Positions 1-8,759 of a stretch of DNA of 64,000 nt are shown here, piece by piece (position 1 is the first letter of the stretch; the number at the start of each line of letters is the position of its first letter). Under the pieces are notes generated by a model that ran no database searches, was not told the origin of the DNA, and worked only from the letters and a program-made list of their open reading frames with translations. Origin of the DNA: Candidatus Hydrogenisulfobacillus filiaventi (lineage in GTDB: Bacteria > Bacillota > Sulfobacillia > Sulfobacillales > R501); the NCBI GenBank assembly GCA_902809825.1, contig LR778114.1:2294001-2358000 (forward strand), read 5' to 3'. The position numbers were made by a program, and so were the translations under genes.

Positions 1-1
1 C

Positions 2-199
2 CCCGGCATCCCGTCCGATGAGCTGCCGCACGTGTTCGAGCGCTTCTACCGCGGCAGCCGCGCCCGCCAGACGGCCGGCAGCGGGCTCGGCCTGCCCATC
101 GCGCGGGCCCTGATGCAGACCCAGGGCGGCCGGATCGAGCTCGAGAGCCGGCACCCGGGCGGAACCCGGGTCACCTTGCACTTCGTCCCCCGCGGCTGA
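2..199 (+). CDS. Sensor histidine kinase, C-terminal fragment
   Basis: Only the last 65 residues are inside the window; the gene begins upstream. The fragment carries the end of a HATPase_c domain: the F-box-like stretch HVFERFYRGSRAR, then the G2 box GSGLGLPIAR, then a final strand TRVTLHFVP before the stop at 197-199. This is the ATP-lid end of a two-component kinase that phosphorylates a partner response regulator, probably encoded just outside the window. The signal it senses cannot be read from this piece. Confidence 0.85.
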   Translation, partial: PGIPSDELPHVFERFYRGSRARQTAGSGLGLPIARALMQTQGGRIELESRHPGGTRVTLHFVPRG

Positions 200-203
200 C
201 GCC

Positions 204-1559
204 TCAGGCCTCGGGCAGGGCGCCCTGGCCCAGGCGGGCGGCGGCAGCCTGCCGCCGCAGGCGGGGCACGGCCCAGCGGATGTAGGCGTAGGTGGCCAGG
301 ATGAGAAGCAGAAGGAAGACCAGGGGCCACGGCACTGGCCCCGGCAGCCCATCCGGGGCCAGCAGCGCCCCCAGCCCCAGCAGACCGAACACCCCCAGCA
401 CCGCCCACGACAGCCAGGGCGTCCCCCAGGCCCGGAACGGCCGGGCCCGCGCCGGCTCCCGGCGCCGGAGGCTTACGGTCAGATAGGCGACATACGCATA
501 CAGGAAGGACTCCACCGCCGCCCCCACATTGATCAGGAACAGGTACGCCCCGGTCAGCCACACCGCTACCGCCAGCACCAGGGCGGTCCCCGCCAGCCCC
601 AGCACGGCCCGCGCCGGCACCAGCCGGGAATTGAGCCGGGCCCAGGTGCGGGGCAGCACCCGTTCCCGGGCCAGGGCATAGATGAAGCGCGAGGCCGCCA
701 CCAGCCCGCCGTTGAAGGTGGTCATGGCGGTGGTCAGGGAGACAGCCGCCATCCACCAGAAGCCCAGAGCCCCCAATGCCTGCCGGCCCAGCAGCAGCTG
801 CGGGATAGCACTGGCGGTCGGCAGGGCCGAGCGGCCGAACTGGGCGCCCAAGGCCCAGGTGAAGAGCCCGAAAGCGGCGGCAATCAGGACCAGCGCCAAG
901 TACATGCCCCGCCCGATCGAGCGGGCGTCGGCGAACTCCTCCGCCAGGGGGGTGACCCATTCAAATCCAACGAACACGAAGACGGCGATCGAGAGCCCGT
1001 CGGCCCAGCCCCCCGCACCCGGCCAGGGCACCGCGGCCAGGTGGGGAGCCCGGACCAGCGCCACCACCGAAATGGCCGCCAGGCTGACGAGCAGGAGGAA
1101 GCCGTTGATATCCTGCACCCGTCCCGCCACCTTCACCCCGCGCAGGTTGCCCGCAGTGACCAGGCCCAGCAGGGCGGCGATCCAGACCACACCCGGCACG
1201 GCCGGCCAGGCGGCCTCGAAGACCTTGGCCACCACAAACGCATCCGCCGCCATTACAAACAGCACCGTGACCAGATACACCAGGGAGAACAGCAGGGAGA
1301 GGGTGTCGGAGCTGCCCCGCCGGGACCAGACCCGGATGGCCGCTGCGGAGGGGTACAGCCCGCTCAGTTCAGCGAAATGGCTGGCCACCACGGCGATGAG
1401 CCCCCCCGCGACGGCCAGTGTCAGGGCGCCCGCCAGACCGGCGGCGTGGTCGATCTGGGCGCAGGCCAGAAAATTGACCGCGGCCGAAGCCAGGCCGGCA
1501 CTGGTCGACACCGCGGTCCGCAAGGGCAGTACCCGTTTGAGACGTCCCGCTTCGGCCAT
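204..1559 (-). CDS. APC-family amino acid permease
   Basis: A 451-residue integral membrane protein with about twelve hydrophobic segments. Its N-terminus (RTAVSTSAGLASAAVNFLACAQ) and the later glycine-rich stretch NLRGVKVAGRVQDIN fit the amino acid-polyamine-organocation (APC) superfamily; family length is 430-500 residues. It would import an amino acid or amine across the cytoplasmic membrane. It starts 4 bases after the SCP2-like gene, so the two are probably co-transcribed with the quinate-dehydrogenase-like gene upstream. The substrate is unknown. Confidence 0.85.
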   Translation of the reverse strand: MAEAGRLKRVLPLRTAVSTSAGLASAAVNFLACAQIDHAAGLAGALTLAVAGGLIAVVASHFAELSGLYPSAAAIRVWSRRGSSDTLSLLFSLVYLVTVLFVMAADAFVVAKVFEAAWPAVPGVVWIAALLGLVTAGNLRGVKVAGRVQDINGFLLLVSLAAISVVALVRAPHLAAVPWPGAGGWADGLSIAVFVFVGFEWVTPLAEEFADARSIGRGMYLALVLIAAAFGLFTWALGAQFGRSALPTASAIPQLLLGRQALGALGFWWMAAVSLTTAMTTFNGGLVAASRFIYALARERVLPRTWARLNSRLVPARAVLGLAGTALVLAVAVWLTGAYLFLINVGAAVESFLYAYVAYLTVSLRRREPARARPFRAWGTPWLSWAVLGVFGLLGLGALLAPDGLPGPVPWPLVFLLLLILATYAYIRWAVPRLRRQAAAARLGQGALPEA

Positions 1560-1563
1560 GGTC

Positions 1564-1920
1564 CTACTCCCCCCACAGCAGCAGCGTGATGACGTCGAGC
1601 CGCAAAAGGTCCTCCTGGGACCCCTTCACCAGGAGGTCGCCGTTATCGTAGGGCTCGGTAGGGGTCATCCGCCCGGAAAAGACCGCCTCCAGCACCGCTG
1701 CCGGGCCTTCGATGCGGAGGTCCCACTCGGGCTCCCCCTGTCCCCAGCTGACCTGCCCCTCGCGGGTCCGGATCCAGTAGGGGCCGGCTGCCCCATCCGC
1801 CGGGGCGATCAGTACCGTGCGGTTCCAGTCCCGGTTCATGGTCACCAGCCGGGCATCGGCATTACAGCGGGCGCTGAAATCCGCCAGGGCGGCTTCCAGT
1901 CCCGGATGTGCGTCACTCAT
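1564..1920 (-). CDS. SCP2 sterol-binding-domain-like small protein
   Basis: A 118-residue soluble protein. The pattern VSWGQGEPEWDLRIEGPAAVLEAVFSG, then GDLLVKGSQEDLLRLDVI, resembles the SCP2 (sterol carrier protein 2) fold often found as a stand-alone lipid-binding domain in bacteria. The ATG overlaps the end of the upstream gene by 8 bases, indicating translational coupling. The ligand is unknown. The assignment rests on pattern recognition of a weakly conserved fold. Confidence 0.55.
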   Translation of the reverse strand: MSDAHPGLEAALADFSARCNADARLVTMNRDWNRTVLIAPADGAAGPYWIRTREGQVSWGQGEPEWDLRIEGPAAVLEAVFSGRMTPTEPYDNGDLLVKGSQEDLLRLDVITLLLWGE

Positions 1921-2845
1921 GCCTCTCTGCCTGTCCCTCCCCCGGCGCCACCAGACGCCGAATCCCGCACTGCAATCCCGCCCGGGCCACCACCTCCGGC
2001 CAGGCCGGGTCCTCGGGGGTCACCCCCGAGACCGCCACCAGCGCCGCCTCCAGGGCGTTGGTGCCGAAGGCGCGTCCCTCCACCACCGGGGTGGTGGTCA
2101 CCAGCACCGCCACCCCCCGCTCCGCGAAGAGGGCGGCATCGGCCTCGGTCACGGTGTTGGTCACCACCACCCGGCCCGGAAGGGCCGGTGGCAGGTAGCG
2201 ACGGATGTAGTGAAAATCCCCCGCGATCACGTCCGCTTCCTGAAAATAGCGGGCAAACCGCGGGTCGGGCGGCCGCTCCTGCTCCCGCCCGACGGGGTAC
2301 AGCTCCTGAAAGGGACGGGCGGTAAAGGTGGGCAGCAGCTTGGCCGCCAGTTCGGCCAGTTCCCCGGGGCTGCGGATGGGGTAATCAATCCCGGCGGCAA
2401 ACATGAGGTCCCCGTAGACCACGGCGAAACCCAGCTCCGCAAAGGCGGCCGCCATACCAAAGCGGTCCATGGCGGATACCATCAACACCCGTTGACCGGT
2501 CCGCAGGATGCCGGCCTGGAGCAGGCGGCGAACCACCTCCGGCTCCCAGACCGCCTTGAGGCCGCTGCCGTCCACCACCGGGGTGTGCAACGCCCGGGCC
2601 GCCAGCATCTCCGCATCCCGGATGGCGTAACGGCGCCCGCCGACCTGCAGGTAGCGGTCGATGCCGCCCAGGCCGATGGCCTGCACTGCCGGGTCGGCAT
2701 CCAACCGGGCAATGAGCTCCCCGGCCGCCGCCAAGTCGCCGTCGGTCCCCTCCCGCGCCACCGCTACAGGGGTACCGAGCAGGGTCAGGACCGTTGCCCG
2801 GTCCCGGCGGCGGGATCCCAGACTCACGCTGACGGCGCGCCGCAT
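1913..2845 (-). CDS. Quinate/shikimate 5-dehydrogenase-like conserved protein
   Basis: A 310-residue protein beginning MRRAVSVSLGSRRRD. The ATG at 2845 was chosen because AGGAGG lies 7 bases upstream; a longer in-frame version from 2887 lacks such a site. Conserved landmarks are GLGGIDRYLQVGGRRY, TPVVDGSGLK and the Rossmann-like RVLMVSAMDRFGMAAAFAE, typical of a family in thermophilic Bacillota usually labelled quinate 5-dehydrogenase. The enzymatic label is inherited from databases and the true substrate is uncertain. It heads a three-gene leftward unit with the SCP2-like protein and the permease. Confidence 0.6.
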   Translation of the reverse strand: MRRAVSVSLGSRRRDRATVLTLLGTPVAVAREGTDGDLAAAGELIARLDADPAVQAIGLGGIDRYLQVGGRRYAIRDAEMLAARALHTPVVDGSGLKAVWEPEVVRRLLQAGILRTGQRVLMVSAMDRFGMAAAFAELGFAVVYGDLMFAAGIDYPIRSPGELAELAAKLLPTFTARPFQELYPVGREQERPPDPRFARYFQEADVIAGDFHYIRRYLPPALPGRVVVTNTVTEADAALFAERGVAVLVTTTPVVEGRAFGTNALEAALVAVSGVTPEDPAWPEVVARAGLQCGIRRLVAPGEGQAERHE

Positions 2846-2931
2846 GGCCAGCCTCCTGCCTCTGTGCACAACCTTGTACACCGCCATTGTACCGGAGGCC
2901 GGGTCCGGCTGTCATGACGGCAGGCCCGCCC

Positions 2932-4428
2932 TTAAGCCTCCCCGCTCTCCGGCGGTATCGGCCGCATAGTGGGAAACAGGATGACGTCGCGGATGGAGGG
3001 GCTGTCGGTGAGGATCATGACCAGGCGATCGATGCCGATTCCCAGGCCGCCGGTAGGCGGCATGCCGTGCTCGAGCGCGTTGAGGAAGTCTTCATCCAGC
3101 ATATGGGCCTCCTCATTGCCGGCCTCCCGTCGGGCCAGCTGGTCGAGGAACCGCCGGCGCTGCTCCAGGGGGTCATTGAGCTCCGAAAAGGCATTGGCCA
3201 GCTCCCGGCCGGCCACGAACAGCTCGAACCGCTCCGTGAGATGCGGCTGCTCCGGATCGCGCTTGGCCAGAGGCGAGAGGTCGACCGGATGGTGCCACAG
3301 GAAGGTAGGCTGGATGAGCTCGGGCTCGATCAAAGCCCCGATCACCTTGTCCAGGATCTGGACCCGGTCCGCCGCGGGGTCCACCCGCACCCCATGCCGT
3401 GCCGCCAGGGCCGCCGCGGCTTCCCGGGTGCGCACGTCCTCCCAGGGGGTACCGGTGGCATCCCGGAAAGCCTCCGCCAGGTCCACCCGCCGGAAAGGCG
3501 GCCGGAAGTCCAGCTGCCGGCCCTGATAGGTGAGGGCGGGACCGCCCCGGATTTTCTGCACCAGATACGGCAGCAACCCTTCCAGCAATGCCATCATACC
3601 GCGGAAATCGGTATAGGCCTGGTAGAGCTCCAGCATGGTGAACTCCGGATTGTGCCGGGTGGAGATGCCCTCGTTGCGGAAGACGCGGCCGATCTCGTAG
3701 ACCCGTTCAAAGCCGCCGACGATGAGCCGCTTCAGGGCCAGTTCCAGCGCGATACGCAGATACAAGGGCAAATCGAGGGCATGGTGATGGGTGGTGAAGG
3801 GCCGGGCCTCGGCACCACCCGCCACCGTGAGCAGCACGGGGGTTTCCACCTCCAGGAATCCCCGCGCGTCCAGATAGCGCCGGATCAGGCTCAGGGTCCG
3901 GCTCCGGACCAGAAAGGTATCGCGGACCTCCGGATTGGCCAGCAGGTCCAGGTACCGCCACCGGTAGCGCAGGTCGATGTCCTTGAGCCCGTGCCGCTTA
4001 TCGGGCAGAGCCTTGAGGCTCTTGGCCAACATCTCCCAGCGGGCGGCGTCCACCGTCACCTCCCCGCGGCGGGTGCGGAAGACGGTCCCTTCCACCCCCA
4101 CAATATCGCCCAGATCCAGCAGGTCCAGCAGGCCGAAGGCCTCTGCCCCTAGGGCATCCTCCCGCAAGTGAACCTGAATGCGGCCGCTCTCGTCCCACAC
4201 ATCCACAAAGGCCGCGCGCCCGTGGCGCCGGATGGCCTTGACCCGTCCGGCCACCGCTACCGTCCGCCCCTCCAGCTCCGCAAAGCCCTCATGGATGGCG
4301 CGGGCATGATGGCTGACGGGAAAGGCACGCACGGCAAAGGGATCGACCCCCCGGGCGCGCAAGGCCTCAAGCTTCTCCACCCGCACCGGATTCACCCCTG
4401 CGGGCGGGGAAAGGGGTGCCTCGCTCAC
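2932..4428 (-). CDS. lysS: Lysyl-tRNA synthetase, class II
   Basis: A 498-residue protein that charges tRNA-Lys. The N-terminal OB-fold anticodon-binding domain covers about residues 50-150 (VAVAGRVKAIRRHGRAAFVDV). The class II catalytic core follows, with motif 2 in FRNEGISTRHNPEFTMLELYQAY and motif 3 near the C-terminus in GLGIGIDRLVMIL. Length is normal for bacterial LysS. The start is GTG at 4426-4428 with AAGGAG about 9 bases upstream. It lies just downstream of greA, a neighbour pair common in Bacillota, and is likely in one operon with dusB and greA. Confidence 0.97.
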   Translation of the reverse strand: MSEAPLSPPAGVNPVRVEKLEALRARGVDPFAVRAFPVSHHARAIHEGFAELEGRTVAVAGRVKAIRRHGRAAFVDVWDESGRIQVHLREDALGAEAFGLLDLLDLGDIVGVEGTVFRTRRGEVTVDAARWEMLAKSLKALPDKRHGLKDIDLRYRWRYLDLLANPEVRDTFLVRSRTLSLIRRYLDARGFLEVETPVLLTVAGGAEARPFTTHHHALDLPLYLRIALELALKRLIVGGFERVYEIGRVFRNEGISTRHNPEFTMLELYQAYTDFRGMMALLEGLLPYLVQKIRGGPALTYQGRQLDFRPPFRRVDLAEAFRDATGTPWEDVRTREAAAALAARHGVRVDPAADRVQILDKVIGALIEPELIQPTFLWHHPVDLSPLAKRDPEQPHLTERFELFVAGRELANAFSELNDPLEQRRRFLDQLARREAGNEEAHMLDEDFLNALEHGMPPTGGLGIGIDRLVMILTDSPSIRDVILFPTMRPIPPESGEA

Positions 4429-4450
4429 CTGGCCATCTCCTTATAGCGGT

Positions 4451-4924
4451 TCACTGAATAGCTAGGATTTCAAAGCGGATGGTGCCGACCGGGGCCTTGA
4501 CCTCCACCGTGTCGCCCACCTTCCTGCCCAGGAGGGCCTGCCCCATGGGCGATTCGGTCGAAATGCGGTTCTTGCCGGGATCGGCCTCGGTGGCGCCGAC
4601 CACGGTGTATTCCTCCTCGAGGTCCTCCTCCAGGTCCCGGACGCGGACCCGCGAGCCGATGTGAACCCGGCCGGGGTCCATCTCGGCCTCATTGACCACC
4701 CGCGCCTGGCGGAGCATCTTCTCCAGGCTCTGAATGCGTCCCTCCACGAAGGCCTGTTCGTTCTTGGCGTCCTCGTACTCCGAGTTCTCCGAGATGTCCC
4801 CGAATTCGCGGGCGGTTTTGATCCGTTCGGCCACTTCGCGGCGCTTGACCGTCTTCAGGTACTCCAGTTCGTCCTCGAGCTTCTTCAAGCCTTCGGGAGA
4901 GATCAATAATTCCCGCTCGCTCAT
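4451..4924 (-). CDS. greA: Transcription elongation factor GreA
   Basis: A 157-residue protein that rescues backtracked RNA polymerase by stimulating transcript cleavage. The N-terminal coiled coil carries the acidic tip EFGDISENSEYEDAKNEQAFVEGRI (about residues 41-65). The C-terminal FKBP-like domain ends the protein, with ISTESPMGQALLGRKVGD. Length matches the usual 155-160 residues. It sits 22 bases upstream of lysS. The 116 bases between it and the next gene upstream show no obvious terminator. Confidence 0.97.
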   Translation of the reverse strand: MSERELLISPEGLKKLEDELEYLKTVKRREVAERIKTAREFGDISENSEYEDAKNEQAFVEGRIQSLEKMLRQARVVNEAEMDPGRVHIGSRVRVRDLEEDLEEEYTVVGATEADPGKNRISTESPMGQALLGRKVGDTVEVKAPVGTIRFEILAIQ

Positions 4925-5040
4925 GGGTTCTCACCCTCTCCTCTTCAGGACCCGATCCCGGCCGTGTAGTCCGGCGGGTCGGGTATCGGCCAAAGCGGGG
5001 CGCCGCGACTCGCGAATTTCATACGTCCTGCCGTAGCCGT

Positions 5041-5583
5041 CTATGCGCGACCCCCGCTGGCGGTGATTGCAGCCAGCAGCCGGTCGAGGGCCTGGGTGTC
5101 CACCATGACGTCCCGGTCCAACGGCGTCTCCCCCAGTACCACCGGGATGACCGTGCGGGGTTCCAGCAGCGCCTCCAACAGACGGATGCGGGCGTTCGAG
5201 GCCAGCAGCACCACCACGTCATAGGTCCGCACTTTCGCCGCCGTGGCCATGATCTCATTGACCAGCTCGATGCCGTTACGACTCTGGGCGTACCGGCGGC
5301 GTTCGCTGTCGGTCATGAGCCAAACGAAGTCCACCCCCCGCTCCTCGGCAACCCTCCGGACCTCAGCGGCGTTGGCCACCGGGAACCCGATGAGAGCCAC
5401 CGACTGCCCGCGGCGGACCTCCCCGATGGACTCCAGCCGGGATACGAAACTCCGGTCCAGGCCGTGCCGCCGGCCGGCCTCCCCCTGCGAAAGCCCCCGG
5501 GCCCGGTCCTCCAGAACGGCCTGCACCACATCGCGAATCTTATCGAGGCTGATGAGCTTGTCCCCGATGCGGATCAGTTCCAC
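5041..5583 (-). CDS. HTH-containing regulator-like protein next to dusB
   Basis: A 180-residue protein. Residues 25-55 form a helix-turn-helix (GLSQGEAGRRHGLDRSFVSRLESIG). The C-terminal half looks like an alpha/beta domain (VALIGFPVANAAEVRRVAEERGVDFVWL, then DVVVLLASNARIRLLEALL). A GTG start at 5583 overlaps the dusB stop by 10 bases, so the two are coupled. In Bacillus a small HTH gene (yazB) also sits beside dusB, though it is much shorter. The ligand and targets are unknown. Confidence 0.65.
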   Translation of the reverse strand: MELIRIGDKLISLDKIRDVVQAVLEDRARGLSQGEAGRRHGLDRSFVSRLESIGEVRRGQSVALIGFPVANAAEVRRVAEERGVDFVWLMTDSERRRYAQSRNGIELVNEIMATAAKVRTYDVVVLLASNARIRLLEALLEPRTVIPVVLGETPLDRDVMVDTQALDRLLAAITASGGRA

Positions 5584-6560
5584 ACCGGCGCCTCATCCCG
5601 GGCCCGTTCCCGCCAGGCCTCAATGAGCTCCAGGGCCTCCGCCCGGGTGGAGACGGTGGCCGTCCGGGCCCGCAGGCCGGATGATCCGGGCACGCCCCGC
5701 AGGTACCAGGCAAGGTGCTTGCGCATCTCCCGCACCGCCGGACCCTCCCCGCGCAGCGCGATCAGGCGGTCCAGATGGGCCCGGGCCATGGCTGCCCGCT
5801 CGTCGGCATCCGGCGGGGGCGGGTCCATGCCATGCTGCCACACGTGCACCAGGCGGCGGAAGATCCAGGGGTCACCCAGGGCCGCCCGGCCGATCATCAC
5901 CCCGTCGGCCCCGGTCTCCTCCAGCACCCGCAGGGCAGCGGCCGGCGAATCCACGTCCCCGTTGCCGATCACCGGGATGGACACCCGCTCCTTGACCCGG
6001 CGGATGTATTCCCAGTTGACCGGCCCCGCATACCGGTCCTCCCGGGTCCGGGCGTGCACCGCCACCGCCTGCACCCCCGCCGCCTCGAGCCGCTCCGCCA
6101 CCTCGGGCGCGGTAATGTGCTCCCCGTCCCACCCGGCCCGCATCTTCACCGTTACCGGAATCCGGACCGCCTCCACCACGGCCCGCGCCACCGCCTCCGC
6201 CTTCGCGGGGTCGGTGAGCAGGGCGGAGCCGTCCCCGTTCCGGACCACCTTGGGAACGGGACAGCCCATATTGATGTCGACGATATCGGCCCCCATGCGT
6301 TCCACCAGGCGGGCGGCCTCCGCCATAACCGCCGGGTCCGACCCGGCGATCTGCACCGCCACCGGATGTTCCCCCGGCTCGAGTTCGGCGATGGCGAAGC
6401 TGCGGGCGCCGCCCAGGACCAGCGCCTTGGCGCTGACCATTTCCGTAGTGCAGAGCCGGGCGCCCTCGGCGCGCGCCAGGACGCGGAAGGCCCGGTTGGA
6501 CACTCCCGCCATGGGGGCCAGGAAAACCGGCGGATCCAACGACCAGGCACCGATACGCAT
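5574..6560 (-). CDS. dusB: tRNA-dihydrouridine synthase, DusB type
   Basis: An FMN-dependent TIM-barrel enzyme that reduces specific uridines in tRNA to dihydrouridine. Visible landmarks are APMAGVSNRAFR near the N-terminus, DINMGCPVPKVVRNGDGSAL holding the catalytic cysteine, and VIGNGDVDSP and TGADGVMIGRAALGDPWIF for phosphate/FMN binding. The ATG at 6560 (MRIGAWSL, 328 residues) is chosen because a GGAAGGAAGGGGGG site precedes it; a TTG-started form from 6596 is less likely. It is driven by the promoter at 6638-6666 and leads the HTH, greA and lysS genes. Confidence 0.95.
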   Translation of the reverse strand: MRIGAWSLDPPVFLAPMAGVSNRAFRVLARAEGARLCTTEMVSAKALVLGGARSFAIAELEPGEHPVAVQIAGSDPAVMAEAARLVERMGADIVDINMGCPVPKVVRNGDGSALLTDPAKAEAVARAVVEAVRIPVTVKMRAGWDGEHITAPEVAERLEAAGVQAVAVHARTREDRYAGPVNWEYIRRVKERVSIPVIGNGDVDSPAAALRVLEETGADGVMIGRAALGDPWIFRRLVHVWQHGMDPPPPDADERAAMARAHLDRLIALRGEGPAVREMRKHLAWYLRGVPGSSGLRARTATVSTRAEALELIEAWRERARDEAPVWN

Positions 6561-6594
6561 CCCGGTCCCCCCTTCCTTCCCCGGCGTGAAGGCC

Positions 6595-6626
6595 AAAACC
6601 GCGCGCCCCTGGCAGCCCGCGGTTTT
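6595..6626 (-). repeat. 9-bp inverted repeat in the dusB leader
   Basis: AAAACCGCG at 6595-6603 pairs perfectly with CGCGGTTTT at 6618-6626 across a 14-base loop. It lies between the promoter and the dusB start, so it would fold in the leader RNA. It could be an attenuator or a weak terminator; the U run is part of the stem rather than after it. Confidence 0.55.
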
Positions 6627-6637
6627 CTTGACACATG

Positions 6638-6666
6638 ATTATAAGAAGGGGGACCGGAGGGGTCAA
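6638..6666 (-). promoter_or_regulatory. Sigma-A type promoter for dusB
   Basis: On the minus strand TTGACC (6661-6666) and TATAAT (6638-6643) are separated by exactly 17 bases, one mismatch from the consensus housekeeping promoter. It overlaps the stop codon of the upstream unknown gene and points at dusB, about 75 bases before its start. Confidence 0.85.
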
Positions 6667-7895
6667 CGCGCGGGGGGAATTTGGGGCGGCTCCGTCCAAT
6701 CGGGGTAAACCTGACCCGGCCCGGGCACCTCCGGCCAGGCCCGGGCCACCGCCGGTTCCAACGGCCCCCAGGCCCAGACCCCGGGTGCCAGCCGGCAGCC
6801 TTCCTCCCGGGCCTGCCACCGGGCCAGGGCCCGTCCCGGCTCCAGAGACAGGGTCACCACCGCCGCCTCCGGATGGGGATGCCCGCCGGCCTGTGCCAGC
6901 CAGGCCGCCACCGCCTCCGGGTCGCCCCCATCCAGCCACAGCCAGGCGTCCGCCGCCGCCTCCGCCCAGCAGCGCCGGACCATGGCCGCAGCTCCCGCCC
7001 GGTCGGCCGCCTCCAGCCAGGCCAGGGCCCGGCCTTCCAGGGTGCCGGGCAGGCCGGTCAGCCAGACGGCGTCCTCATACAGCCCGCCGGCGGCCGTCCG
7101 CCAGGCCAGCCAGGCCCCCGCCAGGGCTACCGGCCCCGCATCCGCGGCCGGGGCGTGGTAGAGGCGGGGCCGGGGCTGCAGGCGGGCCCAACAGCCCTCC
7201 ACCCCTGCCACCGCCTCCCGGACCGCCGCCGGCCCCGCCGGCACGGCCGGCAGAACGGCGGGTGATGGAGGACCCTGCCGGCGGGCTTCCCGCCAGGGCC
7301 CGTCCTCCACCCGCGCCAAGGGCAGCCAGGGCACCGTGGGCGAAGGCCCCGGCGGCAGGCGGTACACCGCCGCCCGGTATTCCTCCAGCGCCGCACCCAG
7401 GCGCCCGGCGCCCGGCATCCCCCCCAGCGGCCCCTGGCGCAGGGCCCGGCCCAGCGCCGCCACTTCCGCCTCGAGTTCCCGGTCCGCCAGTCCGCCGCCC
7501 CGCTCCACCGCCCGGCGGGCCTGGAGCAGCCAGGCCGCGGCCCGGCCCAGCCGATCCGCCGGCAGGGGCGTGCCCTCCGCCGTCAGCACCTCCGCCAGCA
7601 GCGCCTGCCGCAGGTGGCGGACCGGCATCGCCGGCCGCCGCCAGACCCCCGCCTGGATGCGGCGGTAGGCCCACCGGGCATACAACGCTGCCTGGGCGGC
7701 GGGTCCCGGTCCCAGCCGCTGGGCGGCAGCCGCCAGGTCCAGCCAGGCCTCGGCCTCCCGGGAAAATTCGGCCGGGCTCCAGGGCGTCCACCGGCCCGCC
7801 GCCGGGCGCCCCGCCCACAAGGCCACCGCCGGGTAGCGGGCATCCATCAGCGCCCACCACCGGCCCTGCCACCCTGCCCGTGCTGCTGCTGCCAC
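6663..7895 (-). CDS. Hypothetical protein, Ala/Trp-rich
   Basis: A 410-residue protein not recognised from any family. The GTG at 7895 (VAAAARAGWQ) is chosen because AGGAGG stands 7 bases upstream. It has many tryptophans (for example WQGRWWALMDARYPAVALWAG near the N-terminus) and alanine-rich helices, with no clear signal peptide or membrane segments. It lies between coaX and dusB on the same strand, 78 bases after coaX, yet dusB has its own promoter at this gene's end. Coding is supported by its start, length and lack of a better overlapping frame. Confidence 0.6.
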   Translation of the reverse strand: MAAAARAGWQGRWWALMDARYPAVALWAGRPAAGRWTPWSPAEFSREAEAWLDLAAAAQRLGPGPAAQAALYARWAYRRIQAGVWRRPAMPVRHLRQALLAEVLTAEGTPLPADRLGRAAAWLLQARRAVERGGGLADRELEAEVAALGRALRQGPLGGMPGAGRLGAALEEYRAAVYRLPPGPSPTVPWLPLARVEDGPWREARRQGPPSPAVLPAVPAGPAAVREAVAGVEGCWARLQPRPRLYHAPAADAGPVALAGAWLAWRTAAGGLYEDAVWLTGLPGTLEGRALAWLEAADRAGAAAMVRRCWAEAAADAWLWLDGGDPEAVAAWLAQAGGHPHPEAAVVTLSLEPGRALARWQAREEGCRLAPGVWAWGPLEPAVARAWPEVPGPGQVYPDWTEPPQIPPAR

Positions 7896-7973
7896 CCCTG
7901 TGCCTCCTGTCTGCCGCCGCCGCGTCTCCCTCACCCTATGCAGCAGGCAGGCCGGAAAATCCGGGGGGCAGCG

Positions 7974-8759
7974 TCAGTCCCGCGTCCAGCCCGGGTCGTG
8001 GGCAGCCGCCCATTCGGCAGCCACCCGCAGCCCCTCCAGGGTCAGACGCGGCTCCAGCCGGGCGGCAAACCCCAGATGCGGGCGCAGCCGCCCGGCCCAG
8101 CCGCCGGTCAGCACCACCTCGGCGCTCTCGCCGGTCACCTGACGCGCCCAGGCCACCAGTTCCCGCACCATGCCGACGAAGCCGTGTCCCACGCCGGCCG
8201 CGATGGCGTCCGCTGTACGGCGCCCGATGGCAAAATCGGGGATCACCGGCGGGATATGCGGCAGGCGGGCGGTGCCCTGCGCCAGGGCCTGGGTCAGGAA
8301 GTGCGGACCGGGCGCAATACTGCCGCCGAGGAACCGGCCGTCGGCCGAAACGGCGTCGATGGTCGCCGTGGTCCCTACGTCCACCACCACCACCGGCCCG
8401 TGTACCAGATGCCAGGCGGCCAGGGCATTGACAAAGCGGTCGGCCCCCAGGCTCTCCGGGGGGTCGTAGTCTACCCCCATGCCGTAGCCGGGCGGGCTGA
8501 CCTCCAGCGCAGGATGGTGGGCCACCGAGCCCGCCGCGCGGACGAACACCGGGGTCAGCAGCGGCACCACCGAGGCCACCACCGCCCGCTCCACCATGCG
8601 CAGACCGGCCTCCTGCAACAGCCCGCGCAGGCTCAGGTGGTATTCGTCGGCGGTACGCCGGATGTCGGTGGACAGGCGCCATTCGGCGCACCACCGCCCG
8701 CTGTCCCACACCCCGACCTTGATATGCGTGTTTCCGACATCGATGGCGAGCAGGTTCGT
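7974..8759 (-). CDS. coaX: Type III pantothenate kinase (CoaX), non-standard start
   Basis: It phosphorylates pantothenate, the first step of coenzyme A synthesis. The ASKHA phosphate-1 motif LAIDVGNTHIKVGVW is at the N-terminus, VVVVDVGTTATIDAV is phosphate-2, and GGSIAPGPHFLTQALAQGTARLP is typical of CoaX. The first ATG/GTG/TTG in frame is at 8711, inside the gene and after the essential DVGNT motif. Upstream of the motif lie only ACG at 8757-8759 (8 bases after GGAGG) and CTG codons before an in-frame TAG. Starting at ACG gives 261 residues, the family length. Either a rare start codon is used or a base is wrong here. Confidence 0.9.
   Translation of the reverse strand, partial: TNLLAIDVGNTHIKVGVWDSGRWCAEWRLSTDIRRTADEYHLSLRGLLQEAGLRMVERAVVASVVPLLTPVFVRAAGSVAHHPALEVSPPGYGMGVDYDPPESLGADRFVNALAAWHLVHGPVVVVDVGTTATIDAVSADGRFLGGSIAPGPHFLTQALAQGTARLPHIPPVIPDFAIGRRTADAIAAGVGHGFVGMVRELVAWARQVTGESAEVVLTGGWAGRLRPHLGFAARLEPRLTLEGLRVAAEWAAAHDPGWTRD

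Noticed and set aside
6635-8431. 598-codon plus-strand open frame rich in proline
   Set aside because: Proline/arginine-rich composition is the typical reverse reading of high-GC alanine-rich genes; it covers coaX and the unknown gene on the other strand.
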